Of a stretch of 64,000 nucleotides of DNA, positions 1 to 10,948 are shown in pieces (position 1 is the stretch's first letter; the number at the start of each line of letters is the position of its first letter). Under the pieces are notes generated by a model, which made no database searches, was not told the origin of the DNA, and worked only from the letters and a program-made list of their open reading frames with translations. Both the position numbers and the translations under genes were made by a program. Origin of the DNA: Emiliania huxleyi CCMP1516 (lineage: Eukaryota > Haptophyta > Isochrysidales > Noelaerhabdaceae); NCBI RefSeq assembly GCF_000372725.1, contig NW_005196021.1:92351-156350 (forward strand), written 5' to 3'.

Positions 1-389
1 AGGCGCTGGCCTCCGCTCTTCGCGTCAACGAGGTGCTGACCACCCTCAACCTCCGCTCCAACAGCATCGGCCCCAAGGGCGCTGCCGCCGTCGGCGAGGC
101 CCTCAAGGTCAACGAGGTGCTGACCACCCTCAAACTCGGCAACAACAACATCCGCGCCGAGGGCGCCGCCGCAATCGCCGAGGCGCTGCGCGGCAACGGG
201 GTGCTGACCAACCTGAACCTCTACTACAACAAGATCGGCGACGAGGGCGCCAAGGCGCTAGCAGCCGCTCTTGGCGTCAACGAGGTGCTGAAAAACATCG
301 ACCTCAGCTACAACAACTTGGGCGATGAGGGGGAGAAAGCGATTCACGATGCGGTGAGCGGGCGGGAAGGGTTCGAGCTCGAGATGTGA
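1..389 (+). CDS. Leucine-rich repeat (RNI/NLRC3-like) protein, 3' end
   Basis: The reading frame is open from the left edge of the window and ends with TGA at 387-389, so the 5' part lies outside. It encodes four ribonuclease-inhibitor-type repeats of about 28 residues with the recurring pattern N-x-V-L-x-x-L-x-L-x-x-N-x-I/L, followed by G-A-x-A-I/L-A-x-A-L. The last unit decays into a short polar tail (SGREGFELEM), which looks like a natural C-terminus. LRRs of this type form solenoids for protein binding; no effector domain is visible in this part. A GTG donor-like site at 354 exists but is out of phase with the LRR block downstream, so I end the gene here. Function beyond protein binding is unknown. 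Confidence 0.7.
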   Translation, partial: ALASALRVNEVLTTLNLRSNSIGPKGAAAVGEALKVNEVLTTLKLGNNNIRAEGAAAIAEALRGNGVLTNLNLYYNKIGDEGAKALAAALGVNEVLKNIDLSYNNLGDEGEKAIHDAVSGREGFELEM

Positions 390-501
390 GGGGTGGGTTC
401 TGAGAGTGGACGGCGCAGGGGAGCGTGCGGGTAGTGAGAAGGGGTTGTCTGCTATATTAGTCGGTGGAGGATTTCTTTCTTTTGGCTTGTGCGTTTTTCA
501 G

Positions 502-890
502 GCAGGGTGCTGACCTCCTTGAACATGGACGGCAACGAGATCGGCCCCACCAGCGCGACTGCGATCGCCGAGGCGCTGCGTGGCAACGGGGTGCTGAAAA
601 CACTTCGGCTCGGCGGCAACAAGATCTGATGCGACGAGGGCGCCGTCGCGATCGCCGACGCCCTTCGCGTCAGCGGGGTGCTGAAAACCCTCGACCTCAC
701 GTCGAACGAGATCGGCGACGAGGGCGCCACCGCGATCGCCGACGCCCTCAAGGGCAACGGGGTGCTGACCACCCTCAACCTCGCCAACAACCAGATCCGC
801 GAGCAGGGCGCCGCTGCGATCGCGGAAGCGCTGCGCGGCAACGGGGTGCTGAAAACGCTCGACCTCTCCTTTATCTCTCACTCTAGCTAA
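502..890 (+). pseudogene. Broken LRR block downstream of the first LRR gene
   Basis: A second array of about four LRR units of the same family starts right after a pyrimidine-rich, acceptor-like tract ending in CAG near 500. The frame runs from the VLTSLNM unit onward but meets an in-frame TGA at 627-629, where the repeat register expects a glycine codon. The frame then continues to a stop at 888-890 with a diverged tail (SFISHSS). The simplest reading is a decayed duplicate or an orphan exon of the neighbouring LRR gene. Joining it to the first gene through a donor at 386 and the acceptor-like AG at 504-505 is possible in phase, but would still carry the TGA. Confidence 0.5.
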
Positions 891-1841
891 GCCAGGGGAG
901 GCTATTCTGGGCGTCCACACGGCTTGCACAGGTGACCCTCGCGACAAAGCGAGCGCGTCCGGCAGAGCGACTGAAGAATCGAGGACAGAGTCACAAATCC
1001 CGCTTGTTGTGCATGTTTTGAGGTCGGACAGTGCTGCTGTCTTCTCCACGCAGCAGCCGACGCCACCAGGCCTCGGTAGCTGAGCAGCAGGAGCCTCCTC
1101 GCTGCTGGCAGAGTTGCGCCTCTGTTTGCCGCCGCTAAGAGATCGTTGTTGCGGGAATCCAGGGAATCTAAAGGAATCTAGAATCTGTGGGTCCGAGATT
1201 CGATCTGGGACCTGAGCTGCTCGGGACCAGCTGCACGAGGCCCCCCATGCGTGCCGCAACGACCCACAGTGCTGGTACCACTCTGTTCACGTTCACAGCT
1301 CTAAAGTGGACCATAACTACGACACAGGGGGTACACCTCGGCCCACCCCCGGCTGACTCTCGGCTAACACGCCGCTGCGCATCACCAAGGCGGGCGAGCG
1401 GTGCGTGCGACGGCGCGCGCACCAGCTGCGCCGCGCCGCCGCCGGCAACACCGCGACGCCGCTCACCTTGCAGCGGGTGAGTAGGCGCGCGCAGATCTCG
1501 GTCGCCATGAACCGTCCCGGCGTGCACGTCGGAGCGTGCGGCGGAGGCGGCGGTGGATCAGGCGACCACACACCACCACCGAGACACTCTCCCGAGACGC
1601 CTCCGCCTACAGACTTCCTCGTGGCGGAGCAGGCGATGAGGCACTGCTTCGCCGACACGGCGCCCTTTGAGCGCGTGCCGTGAGCGTGGCGCCCTGGCGA
1701 TGATGCGCCCATGCCTCACGGCACCGCGGCACACGCCACGCCGGTTCGTGGTGCCCCTCCTTGTGACTTTAGTTATTGCGAGAAGTACGTCTAGATGTAA
1801 CCTCGCCAACATGGCGCGCTGTCTTTGAAAAGAAAGTGTAC
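891..1841. other. Intergenic; no supported gene
   Basis: No recognisable protein. The stretch around 1366-1680 (+) reads as an Arg-rich segment followed by a Gly/Pro-rich segment and could be a decayed exon, but no family was recognised. The remaining open frames are GC-driven shadows. Confidence 0.4.
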
Positions 1842-2254
1842 AAAACAAAAAGGAAAACAGAGGGTCCCCAGCACTTTGCGTTTCCGGAAATTTCCAGGGA
1901 AAACAGAGGGTGTTTGGTGCTCCATTCTGGAAACTCGCTGTTTTCCCTGAGTCTGAGAGCTGGTCTGGGGCAAAATCTAAGGCAAAATTGAGGAAATCGA
2001 CAAAATACCCAGGCGGTCGCAGGGTAAATTCCAGGTATGCACGGGTTCTCCGCAAAATTCCCGGCATTTTTCCGATTTGGCCTAAAATTTGGCTGATTTT
2101 GGGCCCAAACCAGTCTCGACTCGGCTCAGAGCCCAAAATTTGACGATTTCCACGGAGTTTTCCCGGGAAAAGAGAGAGGAAAAGAGAGGGTGTTGTAGAG
2201 AAAAAAGGAAAGGAAAACAGACGGGGTGCGAGAGGAAAACCTTATACAGCCTAA
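1842..2254 (+). repeat. Copy 1 of the ttggg-TIR repeat family (413 bp, 5' end replaced)
   Basis: This segment is clearly homologous over its length to 10163-10636 and to the core of 62945-63805, but in the opposite orientation. It starts in the shared aaaacaaaaaggaaaacag motif and ends at a decayed terminus (accttatacagcctaa) that corresponds to the intact acctgctacagcccaa terminus of the other copies. The left terminus is not recognisable. It is AT-richer than its surroundings and has no coding potential, as expected for a non-autonomous element. Confidence 0.7.
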
Positions 2255-2353
2255 ACGCGAGGCCACAATAAGCATCCAAGCCCCTCACGCCGATCCATCC
2301 ATCCATCCTCCCCCCACTCCGTGTGCGAGTGAGTTTGCATTCTTACTCGCCGC

Positions 2354-2396
2354 CCAATTATTAAACCCCTCATTTTGACCGCGCAAGATATATAAA
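2354..2396 (+). promoter_or_regulatory. Possible CCAAT/TATA promoter of the kinase gene
   Basis: A CCAAT at 2354-2358 is followed 31 bases later by tatataaa at 2389-2396 in an otherwise GC-rich region, upstream of the mitochondrial kinase gene. Position and strand fit a core promoter. Transcript data are lacking, and the next in-frame ATGs (2524 and 2914) lie some way downstream. Confidence 0.3.
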
Positions 2397-2913
2397 GGGT
2401 GGCTAAGGGCTCTGCCCGCAAAAGGCGCCCGCGTCGCAGACGCGGTACCATTGACAAATCTGCAACATACCCCCACACGAACAAATAGCAAAATCCGAAA
2501 ATACCGTGTGCACAAACTGCGTGATGTCGGCCGTGCAAGCCTTCAGCTGGTCCTGGTGTGCTGGTGCCAAGACATCCGTAAAATTGAAGCCAAGAACGTC
2601 CGCCAAATCCGTGCTTTCGGAGCAACTGAGGGGAAAGCCGCTGATCGAGCCCAGCGTGCCCGCGGCCGCCTCCCGGCTCCCGCGCAGCACCGCCGCGGGG
2701 ACGACACGCTGCGGAAGCGGATCGAGCCCATGCACGGGCAAAGAAGGACGCTGCAGAAGCGGTTGGAGAGGCAGCCGGCGTCTGCCGTCACAACGAGTCC
2801 CAGCGCTGGTTGGACACGCCACGCCGCTTGCGGCGAATACCAGCTCCGAGAAAATCTTCGAGGCACGCGTTACTTCCTCTGCCTTCGTGAGAACACGCCG
2901 GTCTTCGATTTCG

Positions 2914-4784
2914 ATGCTGCCCGGCCTTGCTCGTCCTTGCTTCGGGGCGGCGCCGCGGCAGTCGCTGCGGCGAGCGGCTCGTGCGACACGCCTCCTATCA
3001 GCCTCTCGCGATCGGCATCTCAGCGTGGCCGCGCCCGCCGACTTGGCGCACGTCGCTGCGGCCGCCACCACTTCGGCAGCGGCGTCGAGCTCGTTTGACA
3101 TCGACCAGCTCGCGCGGCAGCCGATGACCTCGCTTTCGCTCAACGACCTCTACCGCGTCGCGAGCTCTCCGACCGACGAGCAGAACCTGCTCAACGCGCA
3201 GTTTGTGAGGCGCGAGCTGCCCATCCGGTATGCTCATCGGTGCGCGCAGCTGCGCAACCTGCCCTTCGGCCTCGCTGCGGACGAGCGGATCGAGCATGCG
3301 GCGCGCACGTACGAGCAGCAGGCGGAGGCGTTGTTCCTCCACCCCAAGCCAGTCGACGCCAGCAGCAAGCGGTCATTTGACTCGCTGCTCCGCTCGTCGC
3401 AGCCAAAGCTCCTCGAGGTGCCGGAGACCTTCCACGTGGCGTGCGGGACATGTCCGTGACACGTCCGTGACACCTACAGGTGCCGGAGCATATTGGCACG
3501 GCGCTGGCGGCGCGGCTCCACGCGGAGGGCGGCGAGGCCGACGCAGACGCAGACGGCGCGCACGCAGCGTCCATGACACGTCCGTGACACGGGCATGGTA
3601 TGTCCAGGCCGACGCCGATGCCGACCGCACGCAGCAGCGAGTCATCGACACGCACCTGGACGAGTTCTTCCTCGCTCGAATCGGCCAGGTGCTCCTCCTC
3701 CTGGTTAAACGTCCAGACACGTCCGACGCCTCCCGGCCGCCTCCTCGGCATCTTCCCATCGTCCACTGGCGCGCCCCTCCCCTCCTCCCGCCGCCAGCGC
3801 TTCTTGATCGAGCACTACCTCGCATCGTCTGGCTCGAGCGGCGCGGAGCAGCGGCCCGGCTTCTCGGGCATCATCCAGTCGCGCTGCTCGCCGTTCGAGG
3901 TTGTCGAGCAGGCGGAGGCAGATCTGGGGGAGATATGGGGGGAGATATGGGTTCGAGGTTGTCGAGCAGGCGGAGGCCTCTCTCCGTAGTCTGCCTAGAC
4001 TGACACGCCCCTCCTCCTTGCGAGAAGCCTACACTGAGGAGTGCGCTGTCTCATGCTCCGCCTCTGGCAGGCGGCGGCCGAGACTTTCCTTCTCTGCAGC
4101 GCGCGGCTGGGTGTCTGCCCGCAGATTGAGGTTCGGGGCGACCGCGATGCGTCGTTTACGTGCGCGCGCAGCCAGAGGAAACGCCTCGAGGCTGTCGAGC
4201 TCTTCACACCTCAAGCTGTGAACAGGTACGTGCCGAAGCACATCTTCTTCGTCGCGAGCGAGCTCCTCAAGAACGCGGCCGCGGCGACAGTCGACTTCCA
4301 CGCCTCGCGCGGCGGCGGCGGCGGCTTACCCCCCGTCCGGATCGTCGTCGCGTGCGGCGAGAACGAGATGGCGATCAAGGTAGCGGATGAGGGCGGAGGC
4401 ATCGCGCGCTCGCGGCTGGCCGAGGTGTGGTCGTACCGCGGGGCGCGGCTGGCGGGCGGGTTCGGGCTGGCGGCGAGGAGCGACGCGGACGAGCTGGTGC
4501 GCTCGCCCGAGGCGTCGGCCGGGCTCGGGCTTCCCCTGGCGCGGCTGCACTGCAAGTTCTTCGGCGGCTCGCTCCACCTCACGCCGATGGAGGGGTACGG
4601 CACCGACTCGTACGCCAAGCTCAACCGGCTCGGCGACGACAACTGCGAGGACCTGCCCCAGGCGGTGCGGGAGAGCTACGGCATGGAGGCTGCGGAGCCC
4701 TCGGCAGCTGTCAATCAGTGGTACGCGCGGCGCGGGCTGCAGGTGGGAGACTTGCTCTATGACGCGCAGGCGCGGCGCGGCTGA
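2914..4784 (+). CDS. Mitochondrial 2-oxoacid dehydrogenase kinase (PDK/BCKDK family)
   Basis: Six exons give 467 aa: 2914-3417, 3480-3536, 3608-3688, 3798-3911, 4071-4159, 4226-4784. The start at 2914 gives an Arg/Ser/Ala-rich presequence (MLPGLARPCFG..RQSLRRAARATRLLS) typical of a mitochondrial transit peptide; an in-frame ATG at 2524 would add a less plausible extension. Family landmarks in order: LDEFFLARIGQ (the FxxSRIG region), RFLIEHYLA and FSGIIQSRCSPFEVVEQ of the helical N-domain, the GHKL ATPase N-box SELLKNA, the G1 box VADEGGGI and the G2 box SAGLGLPLARL. The family phosphorylates the E1-alpha subunit of pyruvate or branched-chain 2-oxoacid dehydrogenase in the matrix, switching it off; I cannot tell which substrate applies. 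Introns 2 and 4 begin with GC, the others with GT. Confidence 0.85.
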
Positions 4785-7467
4785 GGAGGAGGGCGGCGGC
4801 AGAAGGCGGGGGCGGAAGGCGGCGGAGGAGGCGGCGGAGAGAAGGCCGTGGTTTAGGAGTAGGGGGGGCGGGGGATGTGGGATGGACACACGCAATTCGA
4901 GGCCTTTCGCTTTCCTCCTGCATGCGTGAGTCTCGAGTCCGAGGGAGACGCTGAGAGAGAGTTGACGCGGCTGGAGAGACGCGTGTGCCGCGTGTGTGCG
5001 CGCTCTCTTTCTCTCCTGCTGTGAGACGCACCGTGCCATGTGTCGCGACACGCATGTGAGGCATGCTGATGAGTGATGACTTGATGTCATCACTAGCCGA
5101 GCCAAGGCCGGCGAGGGGTCGTTTAGCGTGACAGATAAGTCATACAAGTAGAACTTCAAGTTGCCAACTTCGTCGACCGTCGTCGTCACGTGTCACGTCG
5201 TCAAACGTGCACGTCGTGTGACTCGTCTCTCGTGTACGCACGGTACGCGAGACATTAAAACTAAGGGGCAGAGGCACTCCGCCACAGAGTAATGGAGAAG
5301 TCTGTCCGCGCCTAAGGATTCTGCCATTCCTATTCTGCTCTACTACACAAGGATTCTTGCTATTCTACCTCTCACTAGATTCCCCTTCCCAGGTTCCTCT
5401 TCTGCTCAGATATTCTGATTCTCTCCCCAGACTCTCCCATCTTGGCCCCGCTTTCAGCTTCCTGATTCTCCATTCTCGTTTCCTCCGCTTCCTTTCCGAT
5501 TCTCTAGGGCAGCCAGAGCCAATTCCTGATTCTGCTCCCCCCTCCCGATTCTCCTGTCTCTCTTCCTATTCTTGATGCTCCATTTGATTCCTGATTCCTG
5601 ATTCCTGATTTGTCGGATCGCCCACATTTTGACCGGGATTCTGATTCCTGATTCCTGATTCCTGATTCCTGATTCCAACATTTTGACCGGGATTCTGATT
5701 CCTGATTCCTGATTCCTGATTCCTGATTCCTCGGAGTTACGCATTTCGGCGGGATCCTATGTTGGCCTGACTCTCCGTACTCCTGAGAGCCGATATTGCG
5801 TGTGCGCGGGGCTTCACACAGCTCACTCAAACTTCGCCCGCGGCAGCATGCTCAGGCGCGGCGCGCGGGTCTCTCTGGCGCTCCAGCCTCACGTCAGCGC
5901 ACTCAGCGCTTAGGCCTCGGTCCGGCGTCCGCAAAGGCGCAGTGTGTGGTGCGGGCTCTGCCCGCCCCCCCGAGGAGAGGGGGGGGGGGGGCGCTCCCGC
6001 GCGGGGGGGAGCCGAGCGAAGCTCGGCTCGGGTTCAAACTAACCCTCCCCCTTTTCCCTTTTTCTAAAACTGCTCGCCGCGAGCGGCTCGCTTCTAAAAC
6101 GAGCTCGCCGCGGCTGTCGCCGCGTCTCGCCTGTCTAGGCGTCGTGATGCGTGTGTGCTTTCGAGCTGGGCGTATAAGAAGAAGAAATTGAAGCACTCCT
6201 CCCATTGACTTAGTACGAGCACCGAGACACGAGACAGCAGCCTACCCGTTCTACACCCACACCGCCGCGGAGCTGCCTAGCTGGCGGGTGCATTCACAGC
6301 GAGCCCGCGGGCTTGGAGACCCAATCAGACAGCACTCCCCACAGCAAAAGAGCAGACGTGCCGCTGTGAGCATCGCTGAGCAGCACCAACGACCGCTTGC
6401 GGGGTCGCTTCAGGCCGGCGCCAAGCTGCATCTGACGCCGGCATGCCGTTCAAACCCCGGCACCAAGCGCCCGCGGGAATGGGAGACCGCCTGCCCAGAA
6501 TTAAGATCGGCCGCGCACTGCTCTGGCTCCACCATGCCACCGCCCATGAGATCTCTGACGCACGTGTGATGAGCCGCCGTTCAAAAGTGACTGTACTGTG
6601 CGGAGCGCGGAGCGCACTTCGATGGCAAAGTGGGTGGCGCGGAGGATACGGCGCGTACACATGAGCGTGATTGGTTGAGTGAGCATGCCCAGATGGCCGG
6701 CCGGCCGGGCTACCGCCCCTCGACGGGCAAAAACAGGAATCAGGAAACGAGAGTCCGGCCGGGTTGCCAAGAAATCGGCGGGCGGGCGGAAAATTCCCTT
6801 TCCGGCATCCGGAGGCAGAAACCGCAACCGCGCGACAGAATCTGATAAGGCGAGAATCGGACGGACAGAATCAAATATTTTAGGCAGAAACGGAAGCTGG
6901 GTGAGGAATCCTGCCCGGAGGCTGAGTGCGTGGAAAGGGGACGGGCAGAATCAGATCGAGTAGGCAGAACCGGAAAAGGAGAGTGAGAATCAGAAGAAAC
7001 GGACACGAATCCCTCTCGAGCCTCCGCATACAGAATCCTGTCTTGGGTGGCAGAATCGCTAGTGCAGAATCCTCAGGCGTGGACAGGGTTCTCCAAGACT
7101 GCCGCCACATCACCACTACCCGCGCTCTAGAAGAGCGCAAGAGGCGGGCGGGGCGTGGGGGGGCGCGGGGTCCGCGCGGGAATCCGGGGGCGAAGTCGGG
7201 GGGGCGGGGGACAGACACGATACACGTACGACGTGTCGCGCCGACTCTTGGAACACACGGCACACAGACCGACCGCGTCTCACAGTCTACCGACAATCGA
7301 CAATGTGTACAATCTTGACCCGCAGCCGCGCTTTGAGGCAGGGCGCAGGCTCACCGGGAGACCTGCTTAAGCCAAGTGCGGGGCGGTCTGAGCAGGCGTG
7401 AGGGCTTGGTGAGGGCAAGGCCTGAGCTCTCAACAGGATTGGGCCATACGACAGCTCCTGCCGGTGT
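4785..7467. other. Intergenic; low-complexity and dispersed short repeats
   Basis: No supported gene. It contains the gattcct satellite (see separate entry), a G/C homopolymer-rich stretch near 5945-6010, and many scattered cagaatc motifs between 6740 and 7070 that look like diverged reverse copies of the satellite unit. The open frames here have repeat or GC-skew composition. Confidence 0.5.
5585..5737. repeat. gattcct 7-mer tandem satellite with a 60-bp higher-order unit
   Basis: Runs of the heptamer gattcct alternate with a spacer containing ttttgaccgggattct, which occurs twice about 62 bp apart. Related pyrimidine-rich sequence extends back to about 5310. Confidence 0.9.
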
Positions 7468-8058
7468 TCAGTGGGCATGCCACAGAGCGCGAACACACTT
7501 CCCTACCATGCCCGCACCGCGGTGCAGCCACCGGCCAGCGACCTGGGCGGCGGCCTTCAAGGGTGGCTGCTCTGCGATGACCCTCCTGGACTCAGAGCCC
7601 TCCTCCGCGTACTCCTTGGCGAGAGCGAGCAGGGTGGCTTTGTGCTCGAAGCGCGCGGCCAGCACGAGCGGAGTATCACCCGCCGTTGTCCTCTGCGTGA
7701 GGTTAGCACCACCCCGCAGGAGCTGCGTGACGAGTTGAGAGTGGCCTCTCTCCGCAGCAACGTGCAGCGGCGAATGGCCAGTCCAAGAAGGGACGTCAAT
7801 ATCCGCGCCGTGCTCGATGAGGGTGGATAGGACGGCGCGCCCGTTGCTGCTCGCGGCGGCGTAGTGAACCGCCGTCCAACCATGCGTCAGCTCCTGGATA
7901 TTGAGGTGTGACCGAGGGATCGCGTTGGCGATTGTCGCGGTGGTCCTGACATCGCCGAGCTCTGCGGCTCGCATCAGTGCCGTCTTTCCCACCCCGTCGT
8001 CGCACGAGGCCGGTGACGCGGCCGAGGAGAGCAACAGTGAGGATAGAAAGGTGGCCAT
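7468..8058 (-). CDS. Ankyrin-repeat protein with N-terminal hydrophobic leader
   Basis: A single-exon frame of 197 aa starting at the ATG on 8058. The N-terminus (MATFLSSLLLSSAAS..C) looks like a signal peptide or short anchor. It is followed by about four ankyrin repeats: GKTALMRAAELGD, GWTAVHYAAASSNG, GHSPLHVAAERGH and GDTPLVLAARFEH, each with the TxLHxAA-type helix. The protein ends shortly after the fourth repeat with a basic, Trp-containing tail. Ankyrin repeats mediate protein-protein contact; no catalytic domain is present. Whether it is secreted, organellar or cytosolic rests on the leader prediction. Confidence 0.7.
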   Translation of the reverse strand: MATFLSSLLLSSAASPASCDDGVGKTALMRAAELGDVRTTATIANAIPRSHLNIQELTHGWTAVHYAAASSNGRAVLSTLIEHGADIDVPSWTGHSPLHVAAERGHSQLVTQLLRGGANLTQRTTAGDTPLVLAARFEHKATLLALAKEYAEEGSESRRVIAEQPPLKAAAQVAGRWLHRGAGMVGKCVRALWHAH

Positions 8059-10162
8059 TGGCGGAGGGTCGTTGAACAGCGGCGTCGACGAGCGAGTGGT
8101 GACTGGGGGAGACCGGTGACCGCTGAAAGGACGGATGCGACTGAAACGAGGCGACTCCACCCGAGACACGTGTTTACTTTAGGGCCCTTGCCCTGCGAAT
8201 GCGCGCCCCCCCCCTAGTCTAGGGTACCATACTTCCGGGCCGGTGTGCGGGGAGCGAACCTTAACGACCGCCCAGAAGCTTTCTGAGCGAACCAATCGGG
8301 CCAGGATCATCAGCATATGTCCCCTCCACAACATCGTGGGCGTTTGAGCGGTATTTGAGGAGCACCGCGACTCTGAAGTTCGGCCGGGTGGTCTGCAGAC
8401 CCCCCCCCCCGGAGCAGCAGAGGCTCCGTGGGGTCGAAAAGTCGACGCTGGGAGTCGCACTCGTCAAGCCATCGCAGCACCACGCGATCCGCACGTACCG
8501 CCCACATCCCCTCCACCGCTGAGAAGGCGCAGATCGACCGCCGGGCCGCGTAGTCGTCGTTAAGGAGCGGTTTTTGGAGCCGTACGAAGAGGTCCCAGAC
8601 GGGCGAAGATGCGGTTTTTCGACGACCACACGCGATGTGGTATCTGGTTTTTGCTAAAAACGGGCCGCCTAGTGCAGCATCACTAGTACAACACGCAACC
8701 ACTCTGAGAGCTCCACACTAGCCGGTATAGGCGAGCGCCGACGGCGTCACGGTCGCCGGAGTGGACGCACTGCACACACACTGTGACCGTGTCGTGGGTG
8801 TGACAGTGAGCTGACACAATCGTCGGCGCCGCGCTATCGCGGCGCCCCGCAGTCTACACACCTCAGGCGCGCCCCTGAACGCGCCATGAGCGCGCAGGCA
8901 CATAGCAGCGCCGCGCCAAAAGGCCATTCCCTCGCCCGACCCGTGGCTCCACCGTGGCTGCAGCGGTCCGCTAAACCTGCACAGGGCAAAAACGTGTAGC
9001 TTAACAGACGACTTGTGATGATCAGTGCTGGCGGAGGCCTCATCGCAGCGGGATCTGACGTCGCGTTTGAGGTGTGCATTGGCGGAGGGGTCGCATGGCT
9101 GAGAGAGACAGAGGCAGCAGGCGGGTGGTGGGGCGGCACCTGTTGCTGCCATGGGCAGCGCCGAGCCGCGGCGGAGTCGCTCCGTAGGTCCATGCTGAGC
9201 CGCACGAGTGCGCCGACCCGTCGCGAGGTGCCTGCGCGGGGGTGATGTCGCGCCGATGGCTGAGTACGTGCGGCGTGAGCGGGCTTTGTGCGAAGGGGCG
9301 GCGCGAGAGGTGAGCCGGCGGGCGCGCCCCGCGCCGGCGGTCGAGTTACCGAACAATTCGACGTGGCGCAGCTCCGCGCCGGCGGGGACGACCGAGCACA
9401 TGATGTCGGCGGCGGTCACGCGACGAGAGAGAGCCGCAGGGGCCCTCTGAGAGCCAGGCGCCGAAAAGCAGCGTGAGCGGCGGCCGCGATCAGCCACCTA
9501 TGGGCGGTCATCGGGGTCGCGGTCAAGCGCTGCCAGGGTTGGATCCGGTGCGTCTCGTATCACTGGTGGGCAGGGTGTGCAGCAGCCGCGCTCAAAAAGA
9601 GGGAAAAAAAGCGGCTGGTACTTGGACTGTCGACTCTCTCGACGCACCGTGCTCGACCTCGCTGAAAAGCTGGCTGGTGGTCGCGCGCAGCGCGCCGGCG
9701 CGACTCCGACTGGTTGGGCACCTCGGCTGGGTCCATCGGCAAGAGGCCCGCGCCGTCGGGCGGCCCCGGGAGCGCATGATGCCCCTCCGAGAGGCGCTGA
9801 CGCCCCGCCGAGATCGCGCTGGCTTCGCACGAAAATCACAAGGCGCCAAGGGGGGGGGGTCAAGTATGGTACCCTAGACTAGCTAGGGGTCAGGGCTCTC
9901 TAGCCCGTAGCCCGATCCCGATCATCCGGCCCGCTGGATGCGCTTCTCAGCTCACCGGCCCTGGATGTGAGGTTACCGACTGCACTCCAAGTGCTCCAAG
10001 TGCACCCCCCCCCCCCCCCAGTCTTTCCTTTTCCAGTGTAATGTAGCTCTTACGAACATACCCGAGGGTGAACTGCTGACAGGGTTTGCGATGAGAAGCG
10101 ATCCGAACGTGGCATTCGGGTGATTAGCTTTTAAGACACAGAGCTCTCACAAAATCACTTGC
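8059..10162. other. Intergenic; repeat remnants, no supported gene
   Basis: Only GC-rich shadow frames are seen. A 20-bp sequence (8215-8234) recurs in inverted orientation at 9862-9881, but it belongs to dispersed repeat C rather than to a proven element. One minus-strand frame (8310-8702) has a faint zinc-finger-like look (HIACGR..PVWDLF), too weak to call. Confidence 0.4.
9862..10005 (+). repeat. Dispersed repeat C, full copy
   Basis: Contains ggtaccctagacta, then agcccgatcccgatcatccgg, and ends in ggatgtgaggttaccgactg and cactccaagtgctccaag. An inverted copy with the same order of blocks lies near 21195-21330. Partial copies occur at 18337-18390, 47470-47505 and, inverted, 8215-8234. The homopolymer run at 10007-10019 follows. 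Confidence 0.6.
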
Positions 10163-10636
10163 TTGGGCTGTAGCAGGTTTGCCTCTCGCACCCCGTCTGT
10201 TTTCCTTTCCCTTTTTCTCTACACCCCCTCTCTTTTCCTCTCTATTTTCCCGGGAAAACTCCGTGGAAATCGTCAAATTTTGGGGCGCTGAGCCGAGTCT
10301 GACTGAGGCTGGTTTGGGCCCAAAATCAGCCAAATTTTAGGCCTGATCGGAAAAATGCCGGGAATTTTGCGGAGAACCCGTGTATACCTGGAATTTACCC
10401 TGGCCCTGCGACCGCCTGGGTATTTTGTCGATTTCCTCAATTTTGCCTCAGATTTTGCCCCAGACCAGCTCTCAGACTCAAGACTCACGGTACAGGGTCA
10501 GGGAAACTCGCGAGTTTCCAGAATGGAGCACCAAACACCCTCTGAGCTCTGTTTTCCCTCGAAATTTCCGGAAACGCAAAGTGCTGGGGACCCTCTGTTT
10601 TCCTTTTTGTTTGCCGGAAAACCTGCTACATCCCAA
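10163..10636 (-). mobile_element. Copy 2 of the ttggg-TIR element (474 bp, both termini present)
   Basis: The left terminus ttgggctgtagcaggttt and the right terminus aaaacctgctacatcccaa are inverted copies with one mismatch. The interior matches copy 1 and the core of copy 3. The 8-mer aaaatcac follows the right end (10637-10644) and also occurs at 10151-10158, four bases before the left end, so it is a candidate 8-bp target duplication with a small offset. No coding capacity is seen, so it is non-autonomous. Read on the minus strand, the termini present GCAG|GT and CTACAG, usable as splice donor and acceptor. Confidence 0.75.
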
Positions 10637-10844
10637 AAAATCACAGCGGGAGGATTTGTGTTCTGATTTGCCAACAACAAAACAAACACAGTGTTTAGGA
10701 GTTGTTGTTTGGTATTGCTAAAAATCTCTCTCCCAACAACATACCTAAAACAGCGGGAGGAGCAGTCGCCAATTCTCCAGGTTCTGGCGGGCCACCCTGT
10801 TCGATTTGAGCTGGTAAAGATTCTTTTTTGCCTAGTATAAAAGA

Positions 10845-10948
10845 AAGAAAGAAAACACACAACCCAAGGGAGGGATGGGAGAACGGCACGCCGCCACCAC
10901 ACAGGGATTTTAAGGAGAGGAGAGTGTGATGCGCTAGCCGTCGCCCAC
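10845..10948 (+). repeat. Dispersed repeat A copy
   Basis: About 100 bp: agaaagaaaac..acaacccaagggagggatggga, then cggcacgccgccaccacac, then agggattttaaggagagg and gtgatgcgctagccgtcgcccacc. Other copies are at 16385-16510 (-), 20868-20998, 21338-21415, 30168-30262 and, partial, 40563-40610. Confidence 0.8.

Noticed and set aside
389-506. Joining the two LRR blocks into one gene through an intron (386-505).
   Set aside because: Phase fits, but the first block ends in a natural-looking C-terminus and the second still has an in-frame TGA.
8310-8702. Possible BED-type zinc finger of a hAT transposase on the minus strand.
   Set aside because: Only a few residues fit, the frame soon breaks, and nothing of the catalytic domain is near.
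8215-9881. A perfect 20-bp inverted pair (tagtctagggtaccatactt) 1.6 kb apart, looking like transposon termini.
   Set aside because: The sequence is part of dispersed repeat C, no target duplication flanks the pair, and no transposase lies between; two inverted repeat copies explain it.
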